Below, in pieces: positions 33,611 to 44,310 of a DNA stretch of 64,000 bases. The notes below the pieces were generated by a model. The model was not told the DNA's origin, searched no databases, and was given only the letters and a program-made list of their open reading frames with translations. Source of the DNA: Topomyia yanbarensis (Eukaryota > Arthropoda > Insecta > Diptera > Culicidae); the NCBI RefSeq assembly GCF_030247195.1, contig NC_080672.1:157921167-157985166 (forward strand), written 5' to 3'. Every line of letters starts with the position of its first letter. The first letter of the stretch is position 1. A program made the translations under genes and the position numbers.

Positions 33611-34504
33611 AAGTAACTAGAAGCAAAGCCGTTCTATGCTCGTCCACAAGAAACTTCTTCATATACTGCCTATCTATTATAATGTTTATTATTCATTTAT
33701 TCACATTAATAGGTACATCCCATTTTTGAGGATTGTTTTTCTATTGCACATAATTATACCATACCTTTGGTAGTTTTTAGAGGGGTTAATTTAACGACTT
33801 ATTCCAAAATTTGGCGAACCAACTACATCTCGTGCGTTGCTACGATAGTTTATGTTGAAAGAGTATCCAAAATTATTTGGTACACTTAAGCGTTTATGTA
33901 TGATGCGGATTTTCAATATTACAAAAATTTAAAACTTTATATTTTTCACAACCTTATTACGGAAAGTTTGTCAAAAAATTGAATTGGATTATTTTGAATA
34001 ACTTGGCTTTCGCTTCATAAAGCAGTTAATTTTTCATGACTTGCGATGAACATGATGTTTCGCGAATCGCTGAACTGAGAAAAAAGTTCCAGTAATAATG
34101 ATTGTTTTTCTTTACAAGTTGTGAGAGTTTTTGTTATTAATTTGTTCTTTAGCTTTGGATTAGCAATAATGGTTCAAATCAATGATACTACTGGGAAATT
34201 TCAGATAGGTTGGTTCAAATGTATTCGAAATATGTTGCTGTTGTGAAGTATGCACGCCTGCACTTCAGAGGTAGTATGCCATAAAGATTTGCAATTTCAG
34301 TTCTTAGTTCTCAATCGCGTTGAAAATTTTAGCAAACGCCATTGAGAATATGCACTTCAAACATATGCAACATTTTTTTTTATGTTTTTGGCCCAGCATA
34401 ACATATATAGCCCTATTGGGCAAACAAAATTGTACCCATATAATGCATTGATTGAAGAACTTAGGTACGTGTATTTCACAAGGCCTTTTTACGCTTTATC
34501 TTCG
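33611..34504. other. AT-rich stretch, nothing recognised
   Basis: No frame above threshold and no repeat partner found within the window. Confidence 0.4.
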
Positions 34505-34605
34505 ATTTGGTTCGGCCTTTGAGATTTCTCGCACTGATGTCCCTTGCTGATTTGAGCGTTTCTTTGAGTCCTGCCACTGTCCCATGTAGTATGTGTTATC
34601 AAAAG
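34505..34605 (+). repeat. Repeat family H, copy 1
   Basis: CCTGCCACTGTCCCATGTAG and TATGTGTTATCAAAAG pair with the inverted sequence at 51356-51455. The 71- and 88-codon frames here are repeat-derived. Confidence 0.6.
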
Positions 34606-34952
34606 ATCGCCAGACATCATGTTCTCAATCTATATAATATACGAAGAGGTTATAAGAAATGTCTCATCAAACTGTTGGGTGGAAAAAAAGCGTTTTTTGG
34701 CAACTTTTCGAAGCTACACTAAGTTCTTCGAACAAAAACAGCAAAACCAACTCAACCTTCACACTTTACATCGTGGAATTCAATTTCCATTCAATAAACA
34801 GAGAAACAAAAACGAAAACTCTTCGATAAAGCAGCAGCTGGCATTTCTCTTACAAATGTTAAAAATGGTAAAGGTATCTACCTGAGTGGATTGTGGATTT
34901 TTTTGTACTTTCCTAGTATACCTCCCCCAAGAATGTTGCCACAAAATTCCAA
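34606..34952. other. Unassigned stretch between repeats
   Basis: No domain seen. An AT-rich frame at 34619-34885 has no known motif. Confidence 0.35.
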
Positions 34953-35650
34953 AAAAGTCCGACTATTAGAACTGAAGTTAAAGCACTAAATAGCCGAAGG
35001 TGTCCTGCGATTTAGTTGACTGTTCAATTTTCGCGTGTTCAGGGTTTTCCTCGAAAGACCAAATGCGCATAAAGTTGGAATGGGTTCCGAATGCTCGTTT
35101 ATCCTGGAAGTCACGTTCGCCAGAATATACATTTGTGGTAGTGCATAAATGATCTTTCGAAAAGTAAATTGATTGCAAAATATGTTTGGCAGATGCACGC
35201 AGTACAATAATTATAAGAGTTATAATCAACTCATCTCGAAAAATTAGTCCAAAGATTCTTCCTCGAGGTGTTTTACCAGTCGAAATCGCATCTTTCTCCT
35301 CCGCTTGTTTTTTCAACGAAGAGAATGTTGCAGTTTTGAAGATTTTTCATGCTTTGGGGTTATCTTATGGTCCTAATGTTCATCAGTTTTCTGCACAAGA
35401 GGGCGAGATTAGAGACTACTAAAAAGGGAAGAATGGTACGTCGTTAGTATCAAAATGATATTCTTGACACTACTATGACCTCAGAAGATAGTATGGCCTC
35501 GGAATAAATGACTATGTTCGTTGAATATTACTCATAACATTGCACTATATTGACTCGAAACTTTAATTGCAATTATCTCAAAATCATGTTTTTTCGAAAA
35601 CGACTTCGACGGTGACAACGATTTCTCGGCACACACTAAACCGATCGGTT
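34953..35650 (-). repeat. Repeat family F, copy 1, with a 112-codon frame
   Basis: Inverted relative to 43600-44310. The minus-strand frame 35316-34978 starts MKKQAEEKDAISTGKTPRGR, holds a hydrophobic stretch (ITLIIIVL) and ends SFEENPEHAKIE ... TFGYLVL. The second copy keeps the same end with the stop at the same codon (SFEENPEHTKIE ... TFGYSVL). Over the last 48 codons 26 differ, 12 of them silently, which hints at past coding constraint. I do not recognise the protein. It may be an uncharacterised transposable-element protein end or an exon spread by one. Confidence 0.5.
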
Positions 35651-36323
35651 TTAAACTTTTTCTTATTATAATAATGGCTTCTTCGGTAAAGAAGGAATTT
35701 TTATTTTGAGTGTATTTCTATTTTGAAGGCCATAAAAAGTAACATTCTTAGTAATCTAAATTCAAAAAATTCAGAAAAACTGGTTCCATTTTGGAACAAA
35801 AGAGAATTTTGTAAAATCCTCCGTTCACGTAAGGTATCCTAGCATGTACTAACGAAACATATTAGTTTTTTCATTGCAGATAGCTGTTCTTGATTTACCA
35901 TTGTCACCGCGCGTGAGGTTCAAAATAAGGTGATCATTGTCAGTTGGCAAGCTAACATTAAAATTACTACAAATACCTTTAACCATGTGCTATAATATGT
36001 GTAAAACAATATCACAAAATCCTATAATAATGATGAAATAAAAAATCGCGAATATGCTCTATTATTTTGAAACCCAAGAAGATATAACTCCTTAAAAGGG
36101 TAATTGGCTTTCCTTTCAATATTGCTTGATCCATAAAGCGATATCTAACATTTCGCACCAAGCGCGTCGCACGATGGTACCATTGAGGAATGCCAACACA
36201 TAAACTAGGAATCACTGTCGTCGTACAATTGTGGCGTGAGTAAACACAATTAACACCAGCTAGTTATAAAAAGTGAAAAGTGATACCTTGCACCGACAAG
36301 TTGCGATGGTTCTGAAACACGAT
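35651..36323. other. AT-rich stretch
   Basis: 36012-36215 has a 67-codon minus frame (ATRLVRNVRYRFMDQAILKG) with a coding-like look but no family I know. Otherwise nothing. Confidence 0.3.
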
Positions 36324-36484
36324 CCCGATCAGAAACACATAACAGAAATATTTCAAAACTATATCTCGCATTGTTACTAGTTATAAATTTTTGTTATTTT
36401 AACTACTAACGAGACCTAATTTATAACACAATATGATACAAAAATTGTGTTCTGTTATAATCTTGGTATTTCATTCTGATCGGG
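36324..36484 (+). mobile_element. MITE family G, 161 bp, copy 2
   Basis: Ends CCCGATCAGAAACACATAA and, reverse-complemented, CCCGATCAGAATGAAATACC. Same length as and inverted to 6884-7044. The interior GTTATTTTAACTACTAACGA is shared. Confidence 0.8.
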
Positions 36485-37199
36485 TTATGACCGGAAATGC
36501 TACCGATAGGCAATTGTTTTCCCCTCCCCGGTGCATGATTTATTATTTAGGTAGTTTACTGGGCATCTGCTATGAGAACTTTATACAGAATGTGTAGGTT
36601 TCTACTAATAATGAACCACCACAAAGATTGGAACTGCTTAATAAGCAAAAGATGAATAAATAGCTTCCTACCAAGAAGAAGCCCCGAAATTAAACGTTTA
36701 ACACACTTAACCTTGCAGGAATAAAGAAAGTTTTTCTGATTCAATCTCCACACGATTAAACTGCTAAGCGCAAGGCCACTAGAGCGCAAAAAAAAATTGG
36801 TATGCTTTAACAATTTGAATTATTTTAAAACAAAAAATGTTTTTATAGAATGTTGAACAACAAAATAAAATAATGCAAAATATGTTCACGTAAAGTGACT
36901 CGGATGCTCGGGGAAACAGGAACAAGCAACGTCGTCGTAAAAATTTTAACCATTTATGGAAAAAAACGTCATTCTTTTTTCCGCAAGTTAATTTATCGTC
37001 TCAATACACCTGAGAGGCATTAGGTCGTGCAAAAATGCCCATCATGATTGTTAAATGCCTTGGCAAGAAAGTTGCAAACGAGGGGTTCAATGAATGTAGT
37101 TCTTCTGCTGTCGCTGCATCTGCTAAAATTGTCCTGTCCAGCCAAAGGTCCCGAACATCGACAACCCTCGGTTATAATCCAACAAGACACCCTACTATC
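36485..37199. other. Unassigned stretch
   Basis: An 85-codon minus frame at 36556-36813 has no domain. Sequence becomes less AT-rich from about 37020. Confidence 0.35.
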
Positions 37200-37430
37200 A
37201 GGACAGAGAAAGAAGCGGAGCGTCACCAGCCAACGACCGCGCTGTGTAATGGCCGGACACTGCCGAGTGACTGCGGGAACAGAGCGGCGATTGGACCCAA
37301 TACTCGCTCACCATTGGCCGATCAGAGCCCCCAGAACCACACTAAGAGAAGATTACTCGCGCATCTGACGATAAAATTACACCTAATTTAAACGTATAAA
37401 AATTTTAAAGGCCCTCCACCAGTTGTCAGA
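37200..37430 (+). promoter_or_regulatory. Candidate core promoter: three CCAAT boxes, TATA, initiator-like
   Basis: A GC-rich island (37200-37350) holds ATTGG at 37290, CCAAT at 37297 and ATTGG at 37313, i.e. three NF-Y-type boxes within 28 bp. TATAAAAA lies at 37395, about 80 bp downstream, and GTCAGA at 37425 (A at 37428, 33 bp from the TATA start) resembles the arthropod initiator. The order and spacing suit a plus-strand promoter. The 106- and 118-codon frames across the island are not recognised. The exon candidate at 37871 lies 440 bp downstream. Promoter of a transposable element is an alternative. Confidence 0.35.
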
Positions 37431-37870
37431 ATGAATGCTCCCAGAATGGAAGGCAGAAGGCTGAAGAATTTGCAACGTACAGAAGGAAAGCCCGAAGCAA
37501 GAAAATAAAGCGAAGAAAAATCGCAGTAATAAAACAGAATAACGTAGGTAATATGATTAAGATGTTTGGTATCACCTTCGCCAGTCCGGGCATATATGTG
37601 TGATGTTTCAGAGCGATGTTCCACCGGCAGCGGTGGACTTGGCCTCACGTAGAATCTCCAAAGTCATACTCTTAGCTCTTACTTGACTTGCATTTAGCTA
37701 CGCCGCTTTACGCGCAGGCACATTTAAGTATATGGAATTTTAATTTGCTCAGCTTATTTATTTATATTATAATAAAACTGCATTACCTCGGTATGGGTAT
37801 CCCTCCCTGACCGAAGGTGCAGTAAGAAAGTTGAATTATCCTCCGCTCGTTGTTTCTTCTGTTTGTATAG
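37431..37870. other. Possible leader and intron
   Basis: An ATG at 37431 opens only 25 codons. No recognised repeats. A pyrimidine-rich tract at 37846-37870 belongs to the next exon's acceptor. Confidence 0.3.
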
Positions 37871-38240
37871 TTTACTACCGTCCACTGGTTTTGTTCCGAC
37901 ATCGAAGCCCACAAGGGACTTTTACGAGCTCTCAGCGTGGTCAGTAATTGCATCTCCCGATGCTAATTACACGCGGTATTTTATGCACTGGCAACATAAC
38001 CGGGGCCTTGAGCTAGACCGCTCAATTTTGGTAGCTTTTGGGTTGATGGATGATTTAGTTACATCAATATTACCTGTAATGTGTTTAGACACAGTTGTGA
38101 GTAATTCTCTATCGAACAAAGTTTACCTAACCTACAGAATAGCTTTGTGTCTATTAAACGATAAAACCGATGTAGTACATATGAGTGAAGCCATGTCAAG
38201 TGATCCTCAAATTTTTCACAAAATCACAGATTTTTATGAG
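37871..38240 (+). CDS. Candidate internal coding exon, unknown protein
   Basis: Both splice sites are good: acceptor CGTTGTTTCTTCTGTTTGTATAG (written from 37848, ends 37870) and donor GAG/GTATAT at 38241. The 123 codons between are open, with balanced composition: LLPSTGFVPTSKPTRDFYEL, RYFMHWQHNRGLELDRSI, VYLTYRIALCLLNDKTDVV and QIFHKITDFYE. It enters with one base of a split codon and leaves in phase 0. No signal peptide or clear membrane span; mostly predicted-helical character, like a piece of a larger helical protein. I do not recognise the family. Neighbouring exons were not found; the fold-back element lies 630 bp downstream. Confidence 0.45.
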
Positions 38241-38868
38241 GTATATTTTATCGCATTTTGTTGAAACTTCTTTTGTTCTTTGAGATATTAACCCTTAAAC
38301 TTTATTGCATTATATAAATGTATATTTTATATCTCAAAAACTACTAAAGATAGTTGAATGACTTTTGGTCAGTTATAGAACGACACTAGCACTGGACTAA
38401 AGGTGGACGCGATTTCTTAATCTGTCACGTTTTTTCGGCACTGCAATTCTCGGCTTCATTCTCGCGCTGAGAAAATTTAAAAACTATCTATATTCTTGCA
38501 CAGTTGAATCTATTGTGTTTTACTGTCTCCATAATAATATACTCAGCTTAGTGAAAACGTCAGCATCGGTATTGGTCTGTTAGTGATTGCAGTCAGATCA
38601 GCCACCCGAATCATCATCGTTGCTTTCTTCGTCAACTTCATCTGCGATTTTTTATTGTTGCGGTATCCCATCTAAGCGGAATGCTCGGAAAAAGTAGCAT
38701 AACGATGGTTCCTGAAGCCTACACCTGCTACAGACCAGCCAAGTGAATTTAGTGAGATCAATCTAATTTATAATTAATTTTTATTATCCATTTAGTTGAA
38801 TATTAAATAAATTACTCCAAACCCACATCCCATTTTCCTTCCCTACTAACCGACTCTAACATCCGTAA
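38241..38868. other. Intron-like; an acidic minus-strand tail near 38600-38640
   Basis: On the minus strand about 38640-38600 reads DEVDEESNDDDSGG then stop, preceded by GIPQQ and a stop. It looks like an acidic C-terminus but is too short and interrupted to call. No other feature. Confidence 0.25.
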
Positions 38869-38870
38869 TA

Positions 38871-40356
38871 CAGTGTGTTCCACATTAATACATTCACCCT
38901 GTTTTTTCAGTATAACTTTTTTTCGTTCGAGCTAACTACACCAAATTTTCAGCGCTTGTTTTAAAACTTAATCAACAATGTTCCTCGAAATTTCGAAGCT
39001 CTGGTGCGTTTTGTTCGTTGGTTTAAGTGGTTTCTCACATTTATACGCTCATCCTACTCTTTTTTGGATAACTTTTTTTCTATTCTTCCAAATTGCTCCA
39101 GATTTTCAGCGTTTATTTTTAAGCTTAATCAACGATTTTTCTTGAAGTTTGGGAAACCCTGGTGCATCATGTTCGTTGGTTATAACAATTTAAGTGAAAA
39201 ATGTGTCCTTTATTTATCCGTTCACCCTATTTTCTCAGAATAACTTTTTTTTCATTCAAGCGTACTGCACCAATTTTTCTAAGTTTATTTTAAAGCCTTA
39301 TTTGCGATGTTGCTCAAAATTTGGAAGCTTTGGTGCGTTTTGTTAATTTATTATGGCAGTTTTAATGAAAAAATTTGTTCCTGCATTTATACGTTCACTA
39401 ATAAAAATTATAGTTTCTCCCAAAAAATGCTTCATTTAAGTAATTATCCAGTAATAATTAATACTTAATGTAGTAGTCAATCGAATTCCCATCATTTTTG
39501 AATACAAGTTTCACTTCGGCATTTAATTATTACGATTTTCAATATTTCTTGCTCTGAGTTGTTTTAGATTGATTTGATTGCTTTTTTGAATTTTACAACT
39601 GACGAATACTGCTTCGCGTTGTCATCAACATCACGAACCATCATACTCGAAACATTTTCAATCGGGATAACGTCTAGAGAAAGCGATATTTGAATGACCT
39701 CTGATGTGTATGACAACGCGAAGCAGTATTCGTCAGTTGCAAAGTTCAAGAAAGCAATCAAATCTTTCTAAAACAAGTTTAGAGCAAGAAATATAGAAAA
39801 TCGTAATGATTAAATGCCGAAGCGAATGAAACTTGTTCTTAAAAATGATGGGAGTTCGATTGACTGATAAATGTAGTGTTGATTATTACCGGTTATTTAC
39901 TTGAATAATGCATTTTTTTTGGGAAAAACTATATTTATTCTTAGTGAAGTTATAAATGCAGGAATAACTTTTTGCACTTAAACTGCCATAACAAACAAAT
40001 AAATTACAAATTGGGCTTTAAAATAAACTTAGAAAATTAGGTGAAGCATGGGTTCCTAACCTCAAGAAAAATCGTTGATTAAGCTTAAAAATAAACGATG
40101 AAAATCTGGAGCAGTTTGGGTGAATAGAATTATAATTTTCTCAAAAAATGTAGGGTGAATGTATAAATGTGGGACACCACTTTTTTCACTTAAATTGCCA
40201 TAACAAATGAACAAAACGCAACAGGGCTTCGAAATTTCGAGAAACATCGTTGATTAAGTTTTAAAACAAACGCTAAAAATTTGGTGCAGTTTGTTCGAAC
40301 GAAAAAAAAAGTTATACTGAAAAAACAGGATCATCGTATAAATGTAGGACACACTG
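38871..40356. mobile_element. Palindromic fold-back element, 1486 bp, TA target duplication
   Basis: Left end CAGTGTGTTCCACATTAATA and right end, reverse-complemented, CAGTGTGTCCTACATTTATA, each next to TA (38869-38870 and 40357-40358). Almost the whole length is an inverted repeat: arms 38871-39628 and about 39711-40356. Each arm holds about three ~165-bp diverged direct units marked by AACTTTTTTTCGTTCGAGC, TTTTCAGCG...TTTAAAACTTAATCAACGAT and TTCGAAGC..TGGTGCGTTTTGTTCGTTGG-type words. The inner stem TGACGAATACTGCTTCGCGT (39600) pairs with ~39711-39735. No transposase; CAGTGTGTC plus TA suits a Tc1/mariner-mobilised element. Confidence 0.85.
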
Positions 40357-40439
40357 TAGTAATATTAGTTGGTATCGATCCAAGCATAGCCCACTGTAGT
40401 CTGTCGTATTCTTTTTGTATATTGGGTTGAATGTACATC

Positions 40440-41925
40440 CATTCTCCTTACTTACCTTACCGTTCAGGCTAGAGCCTTGATGTCTCTTGCTGTATGTAGA
40501 ATCCGTCTCCACTCCACTCGGTCCATTGCTGCTTGTCGCCAGCCTCGCAGTCTTCGAAGGGTCCGGCGGTCGTCCTCTATCTAGTCGATCCTCCGTGCTC
40601 GTTGTGCACCCCGTCTTCTTGTTCCTGTAGGGTCGCCCTCAAGAATCGTCTTCACCGGGTCGTCGTCCGACATTCTTACGACGTGTCCAGCCCACCGCAA
40701 ACGTCCTATATTTGCGGTATGCGCGATGGATGGTTCTTCCAGCGGCTGATGCAACTCATGGTTCATTCGCCTGCGCAACGTTCCGTCTTCCATCTGCACG
40801 CCACCATAGATGGTACGCAACACCTTTCGTTCGAAAACTCCAAGGGCGCGTTGGTCCTCTACGAGCATAGTGCAGGTCTCGTGGCCATAGAGGATCACTG
40901 GTCTAATCAGCGTCTTGTAGATAATCAACTTCGTGCGGCGGCGAATTTCGTTCGACCGGAGCGTCCTCCGGAGTCCAAAGTAGGAACGATTTCCCGCCAA
41001 GATCCGTCTCTGAATTTTTCTGCTTTTATCATTGTCGGCGGTTACCAGTGAGCCGAAATACACAAATTCATCGACCATCTCGATTTCGTTACCGTACATC
41101 TGAACTCGGGATGGGCGGTTCACATTGTCGTCTCTAGAACCTCTTCCTCTCATGTATTTTGTCTTCGAAACATCGATGGCAAGTTCAATCCTGCTGGCTT
41201 TAGTTGTCAGTCTGATGTACGCTTCCGACATCGCCTCAAAGTTCTGTGCCATTATGTCAATGTTGTCGGCGAAGCCAAGAAGCTGGATGAACTTCCTGAA
41301 GATCGTGCCACTCGTGTCTATCCCCGCTCTTCTTATTACACCTTCTAACGCAACGTTGAACAGCAGGCACGATAGACCATCACCTTGCCGTAACCCTGTT
41401 CGAGATTCAAAGGGACTCGAGAGTGTCCCTGATACTCGAACAGCGCACATCACCCGATCCATCGTAGCTTCGACTAATCGTGTTAGCCTACCCGGAAAAC
41501 CGTACTCGTGCATTATCTGCCATAGCTGTGTGGGCACGTTGTATTCGCTGCACTTCTGGAGAACCTGCCGAATCGCGAATATTTTGGTCTGCGGTGGCGC
41601 TTGAACCCATGAATCCCGCTTGGTAGAGCCCTACGAACTCCCTTGCAAATGGTGACAATCGGCGGCAAAGAATTCGGGAGAGGACCTTGTAGGCGGCGCT
41701 AAGTAGTGTGATCGCGCGGTAGCTGCAGAAATCCAACTTGTCATCATTTTTGTAGATTGGGCAAATGACACCCTCCATTCACTCCTCCGGAAGAATCTCA
41801 TCCTCCCAAATTTTGGCGATTACCCAGTGCAGCGCTCTAGCCAGTGTTTCACCACCGAATTTAAATAGCTCGCTGGGTAGTTGTCTACACCGGCAGCTTT
41901 GTTGTTTTTAGCCATTCTCCATTAT
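40440..41925 (-). pseudogene. RTE-clade LINE, 5'-truncated, dead reverse transcriptase
   Basis: Read on the minus strand from ~41925: NNKAAGVDNYPAS, then GVICPIYKNDDKLDFCSYRA and ITLLSAAYKVLSRILCRRL. After a frameshift near 41540-41600 the 318-codon frame 41537-40581 gives HEYGFPGRLTRLVEATM, GLRQGDGLSCLLFN (residues 48-61), FADN at 89-92 where active RTs have FADD, VSKTKYMRGRG, RPVILYGHETC and GRLRWAGHVVRM. This is the RT and C-terminal region of RTE/JAM-type LINEs. A stop after RRID and the D-to-N change make it dead. The endonuclease half is missing, as in usual 5' truncation. The 3' end near 40440 reads GGTAAGGTAAGTAAGG, the short-repeat tail usual for RTE. Confidence 0.9.
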
Positions 41926-42396
41926 CCATATTTTATTTCGAATTTCGAATTCTCTCAAGCACCTCAAGTAAACAATAATGCACCATGTCAGCCATGTCTC
42001 ATAACTGAATAGAATAACAGTAGGGTTGTGATACCGGGAGTGAAAATACTGACCGAATTGTTGGTGTCAAAATAGCGGTACTAAATAGATATTGTTAGCG
42101 GTATTTTCGGTACTATGCAGAATGACGCAGTATATGTTATCACAAATTGCTACAGTAAAGCTGTTATTTGTTTCCGATTCTCCAATCCACACTGATCATT
42201 CAGAAGCATTTATTGATTCTGAGGAGCGATATATAATTTGCATGAAACACATTGTGAAAGATATATGATATGATTTTTATAAAACGTCAAAATAAAAATT
42301 AGCTTTCAAAATTCCCATCCATTGGGTCTTGTTGACGCAGTTTGCTGCTGCGTGTTGATATCCTATTTCTTGGCGGCGACGTCCATGTCGTCATCG
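41926..42396. other. hAT-like terminal fragment and unassigned DNA
   Basis: TAGGGTTGTGATACCGGGAG at about 42023 with repeated ATACTGACCGAA/GCGGTACTA words resembles one end of a hAT element, but no opposite end was found. Just before 42397 the minus strand reads DDDMDVAAKK then TAG (42363-42365), a possible but very short C-terminus. Confidence 0.35.
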
Positions 42397-42445
42397 GTAG
42401 AGGAGACCAGGGCTAGTTGGCGGTTGGGGTAAGTTGGCGGAAACA
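42397..42445 (+). mobile_element. Solo end related to the 7.4-kb TIR element
   Basis: GTAGAGGAGACCAGGGCTAG and GGGGTAAGTTGGCGG match the end and internal word of the element at 7431-8376. No partner end within 2 kb. Confidence 0.65.
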
Positions 42446-42688
42446 AATATGTTAATACGGAATGCTCTGACGATTTTTCGAGGACACGTTTCAAGCAACC
42501 TGGTTCACTGGAAAGTATATAATATGTCAAAGTGACAGTGTACTTTGACAAAAAGTGCTACAACGCTGAAAATCAAAAACAAGAAAATTTGAATTTCCAT
42601 AGGTACTGTTAATTAATTAGATTATCTGAAGCGTAAGCCAACAAGAGAAAAGTATTTCATTTCCACATCTAGTTAAATTGACTATATC
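42446..42688. other. Unassigned stretch
   Basis: AT-rich; no gene or repeat recognised. Confidence 0.4.
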
Positions 42689-42920
42689 ACGCGTGTTTTT
42701 TGAAAAGGGCCAATAAGCATGCCGTCAAAATTCACTTTGAGAGGAAATTCTGGCCAAACCATCAATCGCCGATTATTAGTGACAGCAGTAAACGAAAGAG
42801 AAAACTTTCTCTTTTATAAAATGCCAACGTCCACTCTTGGCGAGTTACGGTTTGTCCAGAATATTCTCTCAAAGTGAAATTTGACAGTATGCTTATTGGC
42901 CGTTTACAAAAAAACACGCA
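42689..42920. mobile_element. MITE, ~232 bp
   Basis: Left arm ACGCGTGTTTTTTGAAAAGG, GGCCAATAAGCAT and TTCACTTTGAGAG; right arm complement ATGCGTGTTTTTTTGTAAAC, GGCCAATAAGCAT and TTCACTTTGAGAG. Arms are ~95 bp with a short centre. Exact ends and target duplication (TA-rich flanks) are ambiguous. Confidence 0.75.
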
Positions 42921-43599
42921 TATTATGTAACATTATTTTTGACATCGAATGAAATTATTTTTTGGCATGATATTCAAGTGGATTATGGATTAGGCATACA
43001 CCTGACTATAGAAAACATCGTTCCGGAGCTACATTTGTAAATGTTGCAAGACCTGGTAAATATATGAGTCTATAGCTGGAAGCAGTTACGCCTCGAATAT
43101 AAAAGTTTTAATTTTCTGACTTTTCTAGGAGGTTCAAGTTTCTAGTGATCGGCTAAAAATTTGCTTTTCACAGAGCCCTTATGTGACGCTACACAGACGC
43201 ACACTTACCGGCTACCGGTATAAGAAATTTCCAAGTCTACTTTGTATCGTCATTAGCATGATTTTTTCAAGATTTTGAAATAGTCAAAGAACTTAACAGC
43301 ATAGTGTATGAGTGGGCCTGTATATGTGAAAATTGAAAACATCGATGGCAGCTATTATCAAAAAACTAGAGGAAATCGCACACAAAAAAATGTGAACATG
43401 GTTAATATTACGAGTCAATTCAAGAATCCATAGATTACTCTAATTTTGTGTTAAAGTGTGTGACATTATGTTATTTAATTTTGAACGATTTCCATTAAGT
43501 CCTTCTGCATCATAGTAATCTAACACATTGTAAAATTTTCATAAAATCCATTTTTGTGTAATTACCCGAAAAAAATTGGAAAGTCGGATCGGAGAGGAA
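42921..43599. other. Unassigned AT-rich stretch
   Basis: No frame or repeat partner recognised. Confidence 0.4.
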
Positions 43600-44310
43600 G
43601 GAGGGGGTCAAAATGAAAGTTTTTTGTCCACGGGGTATATGAACGCCCCTTAGTTGTTGCCGAGAAATCGTTGTCAGTGCTAAGCAGTTTTCTCGGAAAA
43701 AACACGATTTTGAGCGTTTAAAGTTTCAAGTCAATATTATGCAATGTAAAAAGAATCTTATTCGACCTATAAGAGTCATCTATTTCGGGGCCATACTGAC
43801 TATCTTCGGAGGCCACAAACAAGAATGTCATATTGATGTTGACGACGTGCCATTCTTGCCTCTTTAGGAGCCTCTAGCCTCGTCCTTCTGTGCGATACAC
43901 TAATGGCTTTTAGCGCCACAACATATCTCCAATGCTTGAAAAATCTTCAAAACAGCAACATTTTATTGGTAAAAATCCAATCGGAAAAGAGAGAATCCTT
44001 GGACTAATTTTCAAGATGAGTTGAATATAACTCTCATTATTGTTTGGCGTAAGTACGCTACATTTTTCTTTTTTGTTCTTTTCGGAAGATCATTAATGCA
44101 CTAATATTAATGTATATTCTGACGAACATGACTTCCGGAATGAGCGAGCCTTTGGTACGCATTCCAAATTTACACGAATTGTATCTTTTGAGGAAAACCC
44201 TGAACACACGAAAATTGAGCACTCACTCAGGTCGCAAAACACATTCGGTTATTCAGTACTGTAACTTCGGCTCTAACCGTCAGAATATTTTGAAATTTTT
44301 TCGAAACATT
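43600..44310 (+). repeat. Repeat family F, copy 2
   Basis: Inverted partner of 34953-35650. Shared words: GCCGAGAAATCGTTGTCA, TTGAAAAATCTTCAAAAC, TTTGGACTAATTTT-like sequence and GAGGAAAACCCTGAACAC. The frame ending RAFGTHSKFTRI ... SQNTFGYSVL is conserved with copy 1, but the upstream part is broken. The 73-codon frame at 44110-44331 is a different frame of the same repeat. Confidence 0.65.

Noticed and set aside
34978..35316. Family F frame as a viral glycoprotein or other viral insertion
   Set aside because: One hydrophobic stretch is not enough; no viral domain, Cys pattern or neighbouring viral gene is visible.
37035..37391. Overlapping 118- and 106-codon frames
   Set aside because: They lie across the CCAAT/GC-rich island in competing frames with no domain; promoter sequence explains the composition better.
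40533..41604. Plus-strand frames of 172 and 159 codons
   Set aside because: Antisense shadows of the RTE reverse transcriptase on the minus strand.
42363..42396. DDDMDVAAKK-stop on the minus strand as a gene C-terminus
   Set aside because: About ten codons next to an element end; too short to support without an acceptor or poly(A) signal.
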